A stretch of DNA of 64,000 nt from Evansella halocellulosilytica (GCF_002335745.1 NZ_NIST01000001.1:5419525-5483524); one strand, 5' to 3'; positions 34,872-43,714 are shown, counted from the first letter of the stretch. Notes: generated from the sequence alone by a model not told the origin. A program made the numbers and translations.

Positions 34872-36761
34872 CTAAGAAATAGACCATTGTTTAATCGTCT
34901 GAACATATTCGTTATTCATTAAAATTTTGTGAAGATATTGTAGTTGCGGGATATGTGAGCTTTTATCTGGAGTAGACATGATTAATACTGCATTTGAATG
35001 GAGTTTATTTTTTCTAATATAGGCATGTTTAAGTTTAATAAGACTGAATCCCGGTTTATGAACATGAGTCGAATCAGTATGCAAAAATAATATTCCGGGT
35101 ACAACTTCGTATACATATTTTTCTTCAAAAATTGTTTTCTTAAGATCGAGCTTGAATTTACTCGTCACATATCCCTCTTTCTCTAAATTTTCAACACCCA
35201 TATCGATGACTTCATCCAATACGACGTGCTCCTTTTCATAAAAACCAATTCTGCTAGAAGGAATAATCGGATGAAGCGCTTCTTGCAAATGCTGAATTGG
35301 AGATTGTTCAGATTTTTGTTCAGATTTTTGTTCAAAATTTGTTAAATAATTTTCTATCTTGCGTATTTCCTCTTTTGTCAGCACTGGTTTGACTCTGACA
35401 GTCGGGTAAGGACTATCCGGTAACGAAATCGATGAAATAATAAAATCAGGTTCATCCCAACCTTCTACTTCGTATAAATCTGTTACTGCAATCGTTCTTA
35501 CGACTTCGATTTGTGGGAGATGTTTTTTTAACGTAACCGTTAATAAACGACTAGTTGCAATGCCACGGGTGCATACAACCCACGCCTGAAATCTCTTATT
35601 ATGGTAAGAAGCCGTTTCATAAATCGCAGCCATCTGGATGATCAGCGACATCACTTGGTCGATATTGAAATTTGTAGATTTTTCATGATGCCCCATCAAT
35701 GCTTGCCACACGTGATAGACAAGAAATGGATACTGTTCTTGTATTTGAGTTTTCAATGGATGGGAGAAGATAATGTCGTTTTCTATAATGAATGACAGCT
35801 TACACCACTCTTCATAAAGTTCACTTAAATGATTTTCATCGATAATGTTCAGTCCTAGCCGGTTATTTATCTCCGTAATAAAAGCTAAAAAGGGCTGGTC
35901 GTTAAAACGATTTTTTTCGTTATTATTAAAGCTTTTTTCAATAGCCTGTAAATAGAAATAGGCAAAACATTTCTCTTCATTACTAAATGGAACTGAAAAG
36001 TAGCGAGAAACCTTATTCGTTACGTCATCAAACCAAGATTTCATCTTTATGTTGACACCTTCACATTTGCCAAGGAAATGCCTGGAGCGATGTCTTTCAA
36101 TTGTTAATGCAAAAGCTTTAAATATTGTATGGATAAAAGCTTCTCTTTCTGGCTGCAAATCATTACGTAATAAGACCTTTAAGGAATCGAGATCTTTGAG
36201 TGATAAATGAGACCAATTTAAATGTACGATAGGGTTAACTGTATACCATGACTCCTCTAATTCAAACATGATTGAGAGAAGTGCAAGCCGTTTCCTCCTT
36301 TCACTCCCGATAATTCTAAAGCCTTTTTTTCCTCTTTCTAATTGTAAAGAGAATCCATGAATCCACTTTTCAACATCTGACATTTGTTGGAGGATCGTTG
36401 CTTTCGATACATCTAGCTCCAAAGCTAATTGTCTTAAAGGCTGCCATTCTTCTTTCATGATCAATTCGTGTGTAATTAATAGCTGTCGTTCGATTACTGA
36501 TATTGACCTGCTAAGGAGGTTGAGGGAATCATAGACATGCTTAACCTTTGATGGTGAAGGTGCTTCTTTCAGTTGCCACACCCCGTGTCCTGAAACATGC
36601 TCCAATAAGATGTCATAATCTTTTAACCAAGATCGAATTTGTTCCATATCATATCTAAGGGTACGTTCACTAACTTGGAACATTGGCTGGATTTCCTTTA
36701 AGCGGAAATTGTCGCGCCCATCCAATAGAAGCTGTAATATTTGCCTTCTCCGTGCATTCAC
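34872..36761 (-). CDS. PRD-containing BglG/MtlR-type transcriptional regulator
   Basis: A 629-residue PTS-controlled activator. The GTG at 36761 is chosen because AAGGAGGAGG lies just upstream; the frame runs to 36872 without a site. Domains in order: DNA-binding helix-turn-helix (about 1-60, RRQILQLLLDG and VSERTLRYDMEQI), second helix-turn-helix (about 90-170), two PRDs (about 190-400; phosphorylatable His in TIERHRSRH and YHVWQALMGH), an EIIB-like domain (AWVVCTRGIATSRLL with Cys) and an EIIA-like domain at the end (FLHTDSTHVHKPGFS). It senses the phosphorylation state of the PTS and the sugar supply and probably drives the PTS-transketolase operon, whose first gene starts 26 bases later. 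Confidence 0.9.
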   Translation of the reverse strand: MNARRRQILQLLLDGRDNFRLKEIQPMFQVSERTLRYDMEQIRSWLKDYDILLEHVSGHGVWQLKEAPSPSKVKHVYDSLNLLSRSISVIERQLLITHELIMKEEWQPLRQLALELDVSKATILQQMSDVEKWIHGFSLQLERGKKGFRIIGSERRKRLALLSIMFELEESWYTVNPIVHLNWSHLSLKDLDSLKVLLRNDLQPEREAFIHTIFKAFALTIERHRSRHFLGKCEGVNIKMKSWFDDVTNKVSRYFSVPFSNEEKCFAYFYLQAIEKSFNNNEKNRFNDQPFLAFITEINNRLGLNIIDENHLSELYEEWCKLSFIIENDIIFSHPLKTQIQEQYPFLVYHVWQALMGHHEKSTNFNIDQVMSLIIQMAAIYETASYHNKRFQAWVVCTRGIATSRLLTVTLKKHLPQIEVVRTIAVTDLYEVEGWDEPDFIISSISLPDSPYPTVRVKPVLTKEEIRKIENYLTNFEQKSEQKSEQSPIQHLQEALHPIIPSSRIGFYEKEHVVLDEVIDMGVENLEKEGYVTSKFKLDLKKTIFEEKYVYEVVPGILFLHTDSTHVHKPGFSLIKLKHAYIRKNKLHSNAVLIMSTPDKSSHIPQLQYLHKILMNNEYVQTIKQWSIS

Positions 36762-36859
36762 CCTATTCACCTCCTCCTTAGTACAAAGTATAGCTTCAAT
36801 TACAAATATAATGAATGCGCTTACATAACAAATCCATTCAAACTTAGTTGCAATAAAAT

Positions 36860-36890
36860 AAGTGCCAGTCACTTCCCGAAATTTGTCGAA
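36860..36890 (-). repeat. RAYT-associated palindromic repeat, copy 2 (inverted)
   Basis: Read on the minus strand: TTCGACA, AAT, TTCGGGAAGTG, ACTGGCACTT. It is the only copy in this orientation, and with copy 3 at 38068 it forms an inverted pair around the RAYT gene. Confidence 0.88.
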
Positions 36891-36902
36891 AGAATGCCTA
36901 CG

Positions 36903-36938
36903 AAAAAGCAGCCTTTACGTTCACAAGCAACAGGCTGC
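36903..36938 (-). terminator. Minus-strand terminator downstream of the RAYT gene
   Basis: GCAGCCT (36908-36914) pairs with AGGCTGC (36932-36938). On the minus strand the stem is followed by TTTTT (36903-36907). It lies between the RAYT gene and the inverted repeat copy 2. Confidence 0.65.
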
Positions 36939-37075
36939 CAGGAATTCTTTCATTTAAACAGACAATAATTATTTTTCTTACAATTTTCTAGAAGGTTAAC
37001 TTATTCACCATCGTTACAATCATAAGACAACTTTTTGAAGTCATAATTTATAAAAAGGACAGGAGGGAAAATACA

Positions 37076-37228
37076 TTGAAACTTATTGATTGGCAAATGC
37101 TCTCGTTCGTTAGTGTGACTATCCTTCACGATTACTGGATTTATAGTAAGCTCCCGAGAATTTACTTTTGGGATCATCGGGGAAATCGCAAACCGCCAGA
37201 TGAGAAAATAAATCGTTCGATCGCATAG
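37076..37228 (+). CDS. Possible small protein next to the RAYT gene, 50 aa
   Basis: A TTG start at 37076 follows a strong ribosome binding site, ACAGGAGGG, with good spacing. The product begins MKLIDWQMLSFVSV and ends in a basic segment rich in Arg, Lys and Pro (HRGNRKPPDEK). The first half is hydrophobic (possible membrane or interface helix). I know no family. It lies inside the repeat-flanked RAYT cassette, opposite to the transposase. Base composition does not rule out chance. Confidence 0.35.
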   Translation: MKLIDWQMLSFVSVTILHDYWIYSKLPRIYFWDHRGNRKPPDEKINRSIA

Positions 37229-37311
37229 CGACCTGCTGCCAAGGGTTGGAATGAGTCTACCCGCGGCACTATTTGGATCAAAGTTGGACATGCAACAAAA
37301 ATGTTTGATGC

Positions 37312-37917
37312 TTATCTTTGACTGCGAATGGTTGATTGGCCAACATTCTTGATAACATCATCTGATCCTAAACACCATTCTTGATATTGCCCTCTCTTTT
37401 CATCTTCTGTACCTGGAAAAATATTAAGGATGTATTGATTATTGAAGAAAACAGGAGGAACTGCATAGGGGAACAAATAATAATCAAAGCTGCTCCAGCG
37501 ATAACCTCCAGGGTAGTTAACGATCCCCGCTCTCACTGGGTTGTTATGAATATACTTGCTTACTTCCAAAATGCCGAGTTCATCGTTGACTGGACTTGAA
37601 AAAAATCGACTTTCAAACACACAACCTGAATAACAATATTTGTTGTTGAAATAATCAGCAAATCGCTTATTAAAATAGGACATGATCTTTGTAATCGAAT
37701 GTTCGAAGGACCTCAACAAGAAGTGGTAATGGTTTGTCATAAAACAGTACGAAACCATTTCAAACGGAGCTTTTTTGTAAACATCACTGAGAATATAAAA
37801 GGCTTCGATGTGGTCATTCTCATCAACAAATAACGGAACTCTTTGCACACCACGACTAACGATATGAACAAACTGACCAGGAACCCATATTCTTTTCTTT
37901 CTTGCCACATGTATCAA
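37312..37917 (-). CDS. REP-associated tyrosine transposase (RAYT), Y1/HUH family
   Basis: A 201-residue single-domain Y1 transposase. The HUH metal site is HYH (His63, His65) in MTNHYHFLL. The helix with the candidate nucleophilic tyrosines follows as SYFNKRFADYFN (Tyr81 or Tyr89), then FESRFFSSPV. The RAYT-specific tail YIHNNPVRAGIV with GYRWSSFDYY is clear and separates it from IS200/IS605 TnpA. Start ATG at 37917 gives MIHVARKKRIWVPGQ. There are no IS ends; instead, inverted copies of a palindromic repeat lie 422 and 151 bases beyond the gene ends, as expected for a domesticated single-copy RAYT that acts on REP sequences elsewhere. Confidence 0.9.
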   Translation of the reverse strand: MIHVARKKRIWVPGQFVHIVSRGVQRVPLFVDENDHIEAFYILSDVYKKAPFEMVSYCFMTNHYHFLLRSFEHSITKIMSYFNKRFADYFNNKYCYSGCVFESRFFSSPVNDELGILEVSKYIHNNPVRAGIVNYPGGYRWSSFDYYLFPYAVPPVFFNNQYILNIFPGTEDEKRGQYQEWCLGSDDVIKNVGQSTIRSQR

Positions 37918-38067
37918 CCACCTTTTCTAAATAATTACCGATTCAAATAAAATTGGAAAAAATGAGAAAATTATTAAGGAAATGATGAAGAAGGGGCTTT
38001 GAGGTGTTCATGAGGGATATACATATGTTTAATTATACCATAATTCCCCCATGTACATGCACGATCG

Positions 38068-38099
38068 TTCGACATTTTTCGGGAAGTGCCAGGCACCTT
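38068..38099 (+). repeat. RAYT-associated palindromic repeat, copy 3
   Basis: TTCGACA, TTT, TTCGGGAAGTG, CCAGGCACCTT. It has one extra C in the right arm compared with the other copies and lies upstream of the RAYT gene. Confidence 0.88.
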
Positions 38100-38166
38100 G
38101 AGCTTTTGCGATTAGGAATATTTACACATTATATCTTCATTGGTCTTTTGCATATGTATGAACGAG

Positions 38167-38189
38167 GTTAGTAAGGAAAATTTACTAAC
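38167..38189. promoter_or_regulatory. Operator palindrome upstream of the PIG-L gene
   Basis: GTTAGTAA, seven bases (GGAAAAT), TTACTAAC: an exact 8-base inverted repeat 90 bases before the PIG-L start. GTTAGTAAGGAA and the TTTAC that follows recur at 40964-40990 before the ROK regulator gene. It resembles XylR-type ROK operators (GTTAGTTTG...CAAACTAAT) in size and end bases. Confidence 0.65.
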
Positions 38190-38278
38190 TCGCTGACGTG
38201 TGGAAAATGGAGGTGAATTTTCAGCTTTAAAATTTTAAAGCTTGACTATCCTAAGGAATAGACAGGGGAGGTTTTATT

Positions 38279-40804
38279 TTGAGGAAACAGTTAATGGTGG
38301 TGTTGGCGGTACTTCTTACGTTCTCTCTCTTTCATCCGACGCTGAATAGCCCATCAGCTGAATCGAGCGATCATGACGAAGAATTATGGAAAGTTGTCAA
38401 ACCATTGAGTACGACGACAAGCTTTTTAAACACTGGTGCACACCCTGATGATGAACGAAGTCACGTCGTTGCAAAAATGTCATTGAAAGATGGCGTTCGG
38501 TCTGGCCTCGTATCGGCTAACCGAGGTGAAGGCGGACAAAATGTCATTGGCCAAGAACTCGGAAACGGTCTCGGTATTATCAGGTCAGAAGAACTAATTG
38601 AAGCATCGAAAGTACTAAATACCGATCTATTTATTTTAAGTGAAGATATCGATGACGACATTTACGACTTCGGTTTTTCAAAATCAATTGAAGAAACACT
38701 CGAAGAATGGGGCGAAGAAGTCGTATACGAACGATTCATCCGGGTCATCCGTCAATATAGACCCGAAATTGTCTTTACATCCTTTCGTAATGTAGAAAGT
38801 CAGCATGGTCATCACCGGGCAATGACGGTCTTGACAGAGAGAGCCTTTGAAGATGCAGCAGATCCATCTGTTTTCCCTGAACACCTTGAAGAAGGAATCG
38901 AGCCTTGGCAAATCAAGAAATACTACCAGCCAGCGGCATCTCAAGAAGAAGCACACATATCCCTTGAAGTCGGCAATGAAATTGATCCTGTATACGGAAT
39001 GACTTATGCGCAGCTTGGCGAGGAGTCGCGTTACCTTCATAAAAGCCAAGGAATGGGTAATGACTTGCCAGTTGAAGAAAACTACTTTCACTTTGAGCTC
39101 GTCAAATCAGTCAATGCAATTCCAGATGCTGAGGAATCGATTTATGATGGCATTGATCGAAACTTTGCAGACACAGCACGACGTCTCAACAAATCTGATA
39201 ATCAAATTCGCGGTGCTTTAAAAAGCGTCCAACGAGCACTCGATCAAGTAATTGATAAGTACCCTTCTCGTGAACAAGTTCTTGTTTCAGCTCATGAAGC
39301 AATTGATGAAGTTGAGCGAACGAAAGACCGAATCGAATCGAAAAACATAGATCCAGAATTAAAAGACGACCTCTTATTTAAACTTGCTATGAAAAATGAA
39401 CAATTATATGAAGTATCAAAAGTTGCTTCTTCACTTGAAGTGGAAGTCGAAGTTGACAACAATCAGCTCGTACGCGGTGCTGACACGACGGTAGCCGTCC
39501 AAGCGACAAATGACGGTTCAACAACTTTGACAGATGTTAACCTTCAATTAAACATTCCCGATGACTGGGCATTGACGAGCGAAGAAAACAACCAAATCGA
39601 GCTCAAACCTGGAGAATCGATAACAGCAACATTTGACGTTGAAGTCGGTTATGATGCTGAATTTTTCCACCCCTATCACCCAGCGCAATTGACCGCTAGT
39701 GTGGGTTATCAAGTTGAAGACACAGAAGCTGCATTTGTGATCGAGCCGACAGAAACCGTTGCCGTCCTCCCTGACGTATCCATTGAAGTAACACCTGATC
39801 AAGTATCAATTAATGACCTAGACATCCCGGAAGAAATCGAACTCGAAGTCCATTTAACTAACTATGTAAACGGTCCATCCACCGCCCTCCCATCACTGCA
39901 AGTTCCAGAATCTTGGGAGGTTGACGCTTCTGAAAATGAAGTAAACTTTACTGAACAAGGTGAAACAAAAACTGTAACATTCACCATTTCTCCGGATGAC
40001 GATGCTCTTGAAACGTTTACTGTCGAAGGGTCGGTTGACGTCAATGGTCATACATTTGAACAGACTGTGCAAAAAATTGACTATGATCATATCAACACAT
40101 CCTATTACCTATTTGACGCTGAATCATCTGGAAAAAGCTTTCCACTTCAGTTTTCAGAACAATTGAAGGTTGGTTATATTGAAAGCGGTTTTGATCAAAT
40201 TCCAGACTATCTTCAAAACATGGAGATCAATGTTGAGAAGGTTGAAGATGAACAGTTTACTGACGGTGATCTTTCAGAGTACGATACGATTGTCCTTGGT
40301 ATTCGTGCATATCGAGGTAGGGAAAATCTCGTTGAGCATAATGACCGACTTCTGGATTATGTTGAGCAAGGCGGACACCTCGTTGTTCAGTATCATAACC
40401 CGAATGACTTTTGGGATAAGGACGGATCAGCGCCTTACATGTTAGAAATTGGCTGGCCGTCGATAGAATGGCGAGTGACCGATCGCAATGCGGAAGTGAC
40501 TGTCGAGCAGCCAGATCACGCGCTATTTAACTATCCAAATGAAATTGGTGAATCAGATTGGGACGACTGGGTACAAGAGCGCGGCCTCTACTTCCCAATG
40601 AATTGGGATGATCGCTATGAAACGTTCGTCAGCATGGCTGACCCAGGCGAAGACCCTTTTACTGGCGGTATTTTAATGACTGAGTATGGTGAAGGAACCT
40701 ATATGTTTACAAACTTAGTCTGGTATCGGCAAATCCAAGGTCAAGTACCAGGCGGTTACCGAATCTTTACGAATATAATCAGCTACCCACTGTATGAAGA
40801 ATAA
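38279..40804 (+). CDS. Secreted multidomain PIG-L-family deacetylase
   Basis: An 841-residue protein starting at TTG (38279) after GGGGAGG. Signal peptide at residues 1-27. A PIG-L/LmbE zinc deacetylase domain follows (about 45-320), with TGAHPDDE (zinc ligands and catalytic Asp) and SQHGHHRAM (third ligand). A helical linker runs to about 385, then two beta-sandwich NEW3/CARDB-like domains (about 390-500 and 505-605), and a C-terminal ThuA/glutamine-amidotransferase-like domain (about 625-841, DTIVLGIRAYRGREN and YVEQGGHLVVQYH). PIG-L enzymes remove N-acetyl groups from amino sugars. The exported position suggests action on an external glycan or glycoconjugate, the product being taken up by the ABC system downstream. 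Confidence 0.85.
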   Translation: MRKQLMVVLAVLLTFSLFHPTLNSPSAESSDHDEELWKVVKPLSTTTSFLNTGAHPDDERSHVVAKMSLKDGVRSGLVSANRGEGGQNVIGQELGNGLGIIRSEELIEASKVLNTDLFILSEDIDDDIYDFGFSKSIEETLEEWGEEVVYERFIRVIRQYRPEIVFTSFRNVESQHGHHRAMTVLTERAFEDAADPSVFPEHLEEGIEPWQIKKYYQPAASQEEAHISLEVGNEIDPVYGMTYAQLGEESRYLHKSQGMGNDLPVEENYFHFELVKSVNAIPDAEESIYDGIDRNFADTARRLNKSDNQIRGALKSVQRALDQVIDKYPSREQVLVSAHEAIDEVERTKDRIESKNIDPELKDDLLFKLAMKNEQLYEVSKVASSLEVEVEVDNNQLVRGADTTVAVQATNDGSTTLTDVNLQLNIPDDWALTSEENNQIELKPGESITATFDVEVGYDAEFFHPYHPAQLTASVGYQVEDTEAAFVIEPTETVAVLPDVSIEVTPDQVSINDLDIPEEIELEVHLTNYVNGPSTALPSLQVPESWEVDASENEVNFTEQGETKTVTFTISPDDDALETFTVEGSVDVNGHTFEQTVQKIDYDHINTSYYLFDAESSGKSFPLQFSEQLKVGYIESGFDQIPDYLQNMEINVEKVEDEQFTDGDLSEYDTIVLGIRAYRGRENLVEHNDRLLDYVEQGGHLVVQYHNPNDFWDKDGSAPYMLEIGWPSIEWRVTDRNAEVTVEQPDHALFNYPNEIGESDWDDWVQERGLYFPMNWDDRYETFVSMADPGEDPFTGGILMTEYGEGTYMFTNLVWYRQIQGQVPGGYRIFTNIISYPLYEE

Positions 40805-40819
40805 ATGTACCGTGTCCGG

Positions 40820-40852
40820 GAGAAGCGTTGTTTATCAGCGCTTCTCTTTTTT
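40820..40852 (+). terminator. Terminator of the PIG-L gene
   Basis: GAGAAGCG (40820-40827) and CGCTTCTC (40839-40846) are exact inverses, followed by six T. It ends 2 bases before the first of two tandem palindromic repeats. Confidence 0.9.
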
Positions 40853-40853
40853 G

Positions 40854-40922
40854 TTCGACATCATTCGGGAAGTGCCTGGCACTACGCGGGATTCGACAAA
40901 ACTCGGGAAGTGCCTGGCACTT
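40854..40922 (+). repeat. RAYT-associated palindromic repeats, copies 4 and 5 in tandem
   Basis: Copy 4 (40854-40883) reads TTCGACA, TCA, TTCGGGAAGTG, CCTGGCACT. Copy 5 (40892-40922) reads TTCGACA, AAA, CTCGGGAAGTG, CCTGGCACTT. Direct orientation with an 8-base spacer. The palindrome AAGTGCC-T-GGCACTT is perfect in copy 5. Confidence 0.9.
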
Positions 40923-40963
40923 GTAAAAAAGTCGGTATATTTGCTTTGTGGCGTTAATATACC

Positions 40964-40990
40964 GTTAGTAAGGAAGGTTTACAAACTAAC
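40964..40990. promoter_or_regulatory. Operator palindrome upstream of the ROK regulator gene
   Basis: GTTAGT and ACTAAC form the ends of a 27-base site with GTTAGTAAGGAA at the left, as in 38167-38189, and TTTACAAACTAAC at the right. It lies 33 bases before the ROK start, a position suited to autoregulation. Confidence 0.65.
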
Positions 40991-41023
40991 GTCCGACCAA
41001 TTTTCAACCGAGGGGCATCGTTT

Positions 41024-42235
41024 ATGAAACGACCGAAAACGAGTACACCGAATTACTTGAAATACTTAAACAAGAAAAAAGTGCTTCATTATTTGAAACA
41101 GCACGCCAACATTTCAAGAAGTGAAATTGCATCAGCCTTGTCGATCAGCAAACCGACGGTCTCCTCGCTTGTAGACGAATTAATCGAAGAGCAATGGGTA
41201 GTCGAAAAAGAGAGCGACGTATCGACATCGTTAGGCGGGCGAAAACCAATTCACTTATCGTTTAACCGAGATGCCCGTTATATCGTAGGTGTCGATATTG
41301 GCGGAACAACTGTCGAAATCGGCATTGTTAACATTAACGGAGATGTGCTCGCAACTGACAGCTTTGAAACACAAGCAGCTTTAAAAGACAGCCTTGTCCG
41401 AACCATTTGCACCGTTTTCAAAAAGTTAATGAAAAGACTCCACATAGATGAAAAAAAATTTCTCGCCATCGGAGTCGGCGCACCAGGGATGACAGATGCT
41501 GACAACGGCATTGTCATTGACGCCCCCAGCCTCAGCTGGATCAATTTTCCTCTCAAACAAAAATTAGAGGATGCGCTCAACATCCCCGTATACGTCGATA
41601 ACGACGTCAACGTTGGCGTACTCGGCGAACAATGGAAAGGCAAAGCAAAAAACAGCAAACACGTCATTTTAATTACGTTAGGAACTGGTGTTGGCTGCGG
41701 CATTATTATGAATGGCATGCTCTACCGCGGCTCAGCTTTTGCTGCTGGTGAAATTGGCTATATGGTCACAGACAAAGAAAGAGCTAAAGAAGACTATGAC
41801 GACATTTATCTCGGCTATGGCTTTCTTGACAGCCATGTCGGGGGGCCAGCGATCGCTAAACGAATGAAAAAGAAACTTACAGATATCCAACATCATTCAC
41901 TTAAAAACAGCGTTTTTACCGCTAAACAAGTATTCGAATACGCCAAAGCAAATGACCCAGCTGCAATAGAAGTCATCCAAGAAGCACTTGAACATCTAGC
42001 CTTCGCCCTCTTAAATGTCATTTGTATTTTTAATCCACAATACGTCATTTTAGCAGGTGGAATCTCAAAATCAGGGCACTGGTTTCTCCCGAAAATACAA
42101 GAAATCTTGGCAAACCACCTCCCTGTTCAAACTGAAATATTCATAACCGAAACAGAGCACGTAACAATCATTGGGGCTGCAGCATTATGTTTACGCGAAC
42201 ACGAATCGATACTTCAAGTGGAAGGAGGAAGATAA
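41024..42235 (+). CDS. ROK-family transcriptional regulator (NagC/XylR type)
   Basis: A 403-residue regulator. Winged helix-turn-helix at about residues 15-80 (NISRSEIASALSISKPTVSS), then the ROK domain with GVDIGGTTVEIGIVN (phosphate-binding loop), GAPGMTDADNG, YVDNDVNVGVLGE and TLGTGVGCGII. The usual ROK zinc motif C-x-C-G-x2-G-C is absent: the region reads TDKERAKEDYDDIYLGYG instead, so ligand handling may differ. The ATG at 41024 follows AACCGAGGGGC. The stop overlaps the junction with the lyase gene (0 bases between), so the regulator is the first gene of the operon. Confidence 0.9.
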   Translation: MKRPKTSTPNYLKYLNKKKVLHYLKQHANISRSEIASALSISKPTVSSLVDELIEEQWVVEKESDVSTSLGGRKPIHLSFNRDARYIVGVDIGGTTVEIGIVNINGDVLATDSFETQAALKDSLVRTICTVFKKLMKRLHIDEKKFLAIGVGAPGMTDADNGIVIDAPSLSWINFPLKQKLEDALNIPVYVDNDVNVGVLGEQWKGKAKNSKHVILITLGTGVGCGIIMNGMLYRGSAFAAGEIGYMVTDKERAKEDYDDIYLGYGFLDSHVGGPAIAKRMKKKLTDIQHHSLKNSVFTAKQVFEYAKANDPAAIEVIQEALEHLAFALLNVICIFNPQYVILAGGISKSGHWFLPKIQEILANHLPVQTEIFITETEHVTIIGAAALCLREHESILQVEGGR

Positions 42236-43714
42236 ATGACTGGACCTAGATCCAAAACATACATCGATATCCAGCTCGAACCGACTTATATGTTTACAAA
42301 CGACCATTTCTACACGCATATGATGGAAATTAATTTAGCGCATGTTTTAATGCTAAAAAAACAGTCAATCCTCTCCAGCCAAGATGCTGCAACAATTCTT
42401 GAAGCAACATATCGCCTAATGGAGAACGACTACGAAAAACCGTATGACGAAAACGTTGAAGATTTATTTTTCATGATCGAAGATGACCTGACGAAAGAAA
42501 TTGGCGCTGAACTCGTTGGCAACATGCATATTGCCTTTAGTCGAAATGATATGGATACGACGATGTTCCGCATGCTTTGGCGGAAAAAAATCGTCCAATG
42601 GCTCGACCTCATCAGTCAGCTTCGTACGACGATTTTGCACCTCGTCGATCAACATAAATATACGGTCATGCCCGCCCATACTCATGGTCAACAAGCCCAG
42701 CCGACAACGCTCGCCCATTATTTATTAGCTATTGAAAACAACTTGCACAGGGACATGGACCGAGGCATTTCATTATACAGCCGGATCAATGAATCACCGA
42801 TGGGAGCAGCTGCACTAGCAACGACGGGCTTCCGTGTCGACCGTGATGACATTTGCGAGAGGTTAGGCTTTGATACCCCGATGAAAAATTCATATGACGC
42901 TGTTTCGACGTCCGATTTTCTTATAGAAGTCGCAAATGTATTAACAATCTCATTAACAACGCTTTCTCGTTTCGTACATGACCTTATTTTTATGGCTACA
43001 AATGAAGTGGATTCACTCCGATTACATGACATGCACGTACAAACGTCGAGTATTATGCCACAAAAAAGAAACCCTTCTGCTCTCGAACATTCGCGGGCTA
43101 TCATTAGTAAAGCACTAGGGAAACTGCAAGGAGCTGTGATCGTAGCGCACAGTGTCCCATTTGGCGACATCGTTGACATTGGCGATGATATTCAACCTAC
43201 GCTCGTTGACGGATATGAGCATACGTCACAATGTCTCGAGTTAGTTCAAGAAATACTCGAACACGCAACTTTCAATAAACAACTTATGTACGAGAGAGCC
43301 GAGCAAGGTTTTTCAACTGTCACAGAGCTTGCCGATCTGCTCGTTCGGAACTATAACATGTCGTTTCGGAAATCCCATTCACTCGTCAGCAAGTTTGTGA
43401 AAGAGTTGTTTCGTAATCAAAAAACACTTAAAGACGGTGGTGCCCAACAAATCAATGATCTGGCAAAAAAAGAGTACTGCCTCACACTAGAAGTAACTGA
43501 AAAAGATTATGTTAAAGCAGTAAATGTTATGGACTTTATTAATGTTCGAACTGTATATGGCGGTCCATCTCCTCAAGAGGTGGAGCGGCAGCGACAAGAA
43601 GCTGAACGTGATTTAACTGACAAAATCGAATGGATTCAAGTTACATTACATAAGCTCAGCGATTATTCAGCTCGCTTAAAACGAGACGTTGAGCTATGTG
43701 TCAACCAAAAGTAA
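42236..43714 (+). CDS. Argininosuccinate lyase-like enzyme of the fumarase/aspartase superfamily
   Basis: A 492-residue protein of the ArgH group. Signature loop SSIMPQKRNPSALEH (canonical ArgH: GSSxMPQKKNPD) carries the catalytic Ser. AHTHGQQAQPTTLAH is the ArgH T-H-x-Q-x-A-Q-P segment, and NDMDTTMFRMLW is the Ser-Arg-Asn-Asp region. These enzymes eliminate fumarate from an N-succinyl (aspartyl) group. No arginine genes are nearby; it is placed between a ROK regulator and sugar ABC genes, so it is more likely a catabolic lyase for an N-substituted aspartate or amino-sugar conjugate, like EDDS lyase, than arginine biosynthesis. ATG at 42236 after GGAGGAAG. Confidence 0.8.
   Translation: MTGPRSKTYIDIQLEPTYMFTNDHFYTHMMEINLAHVLMLKKQSILSSQDAATILEATYRLMENDYEKPYDENVEDLFFMIEDDLTKEIGAELVGNMHIAFSRNDMDTTMFRMLWRKKIVQWLDLISQLRTTILHLVDQHKYTVMPAHTHGQQAQPTTLAHYLLAIENNLHRDMDRGISLYSRINESPMGAAALATTGFRVDRDDICERLGFDTPMKNSYDAVSTSDFLIEVANVLTISLTTLSRFVHDLIFMATNEVDSLRLHDMHVQTSSIMPQKRNPSALEHSRAIISKALGKLQGAVIVAHSVPFGDIVDIGDDIQPTLVDGYEHTSQCLELVQEILEHATFNKQLMYERAEQGFSTVTELADLLVRNYNMSFRKSHSLVSKFVKELFRNQKTLKDGGAQQINDLAKKEYCLTLEVTEKDYVKAVNVMDFINVRTVYGGPSPQEVERQRQEAERDLTDKIEWIQVTLHKLSDYSARLKRDVELCVNQK

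Noticed and set aside
42236-43714. Arginine biosynthesis gene argH
   Set aside because: No argG or other arginine genes nearby, changed signature loop, and placement in a sugar-uptake operon argue for another substrate.
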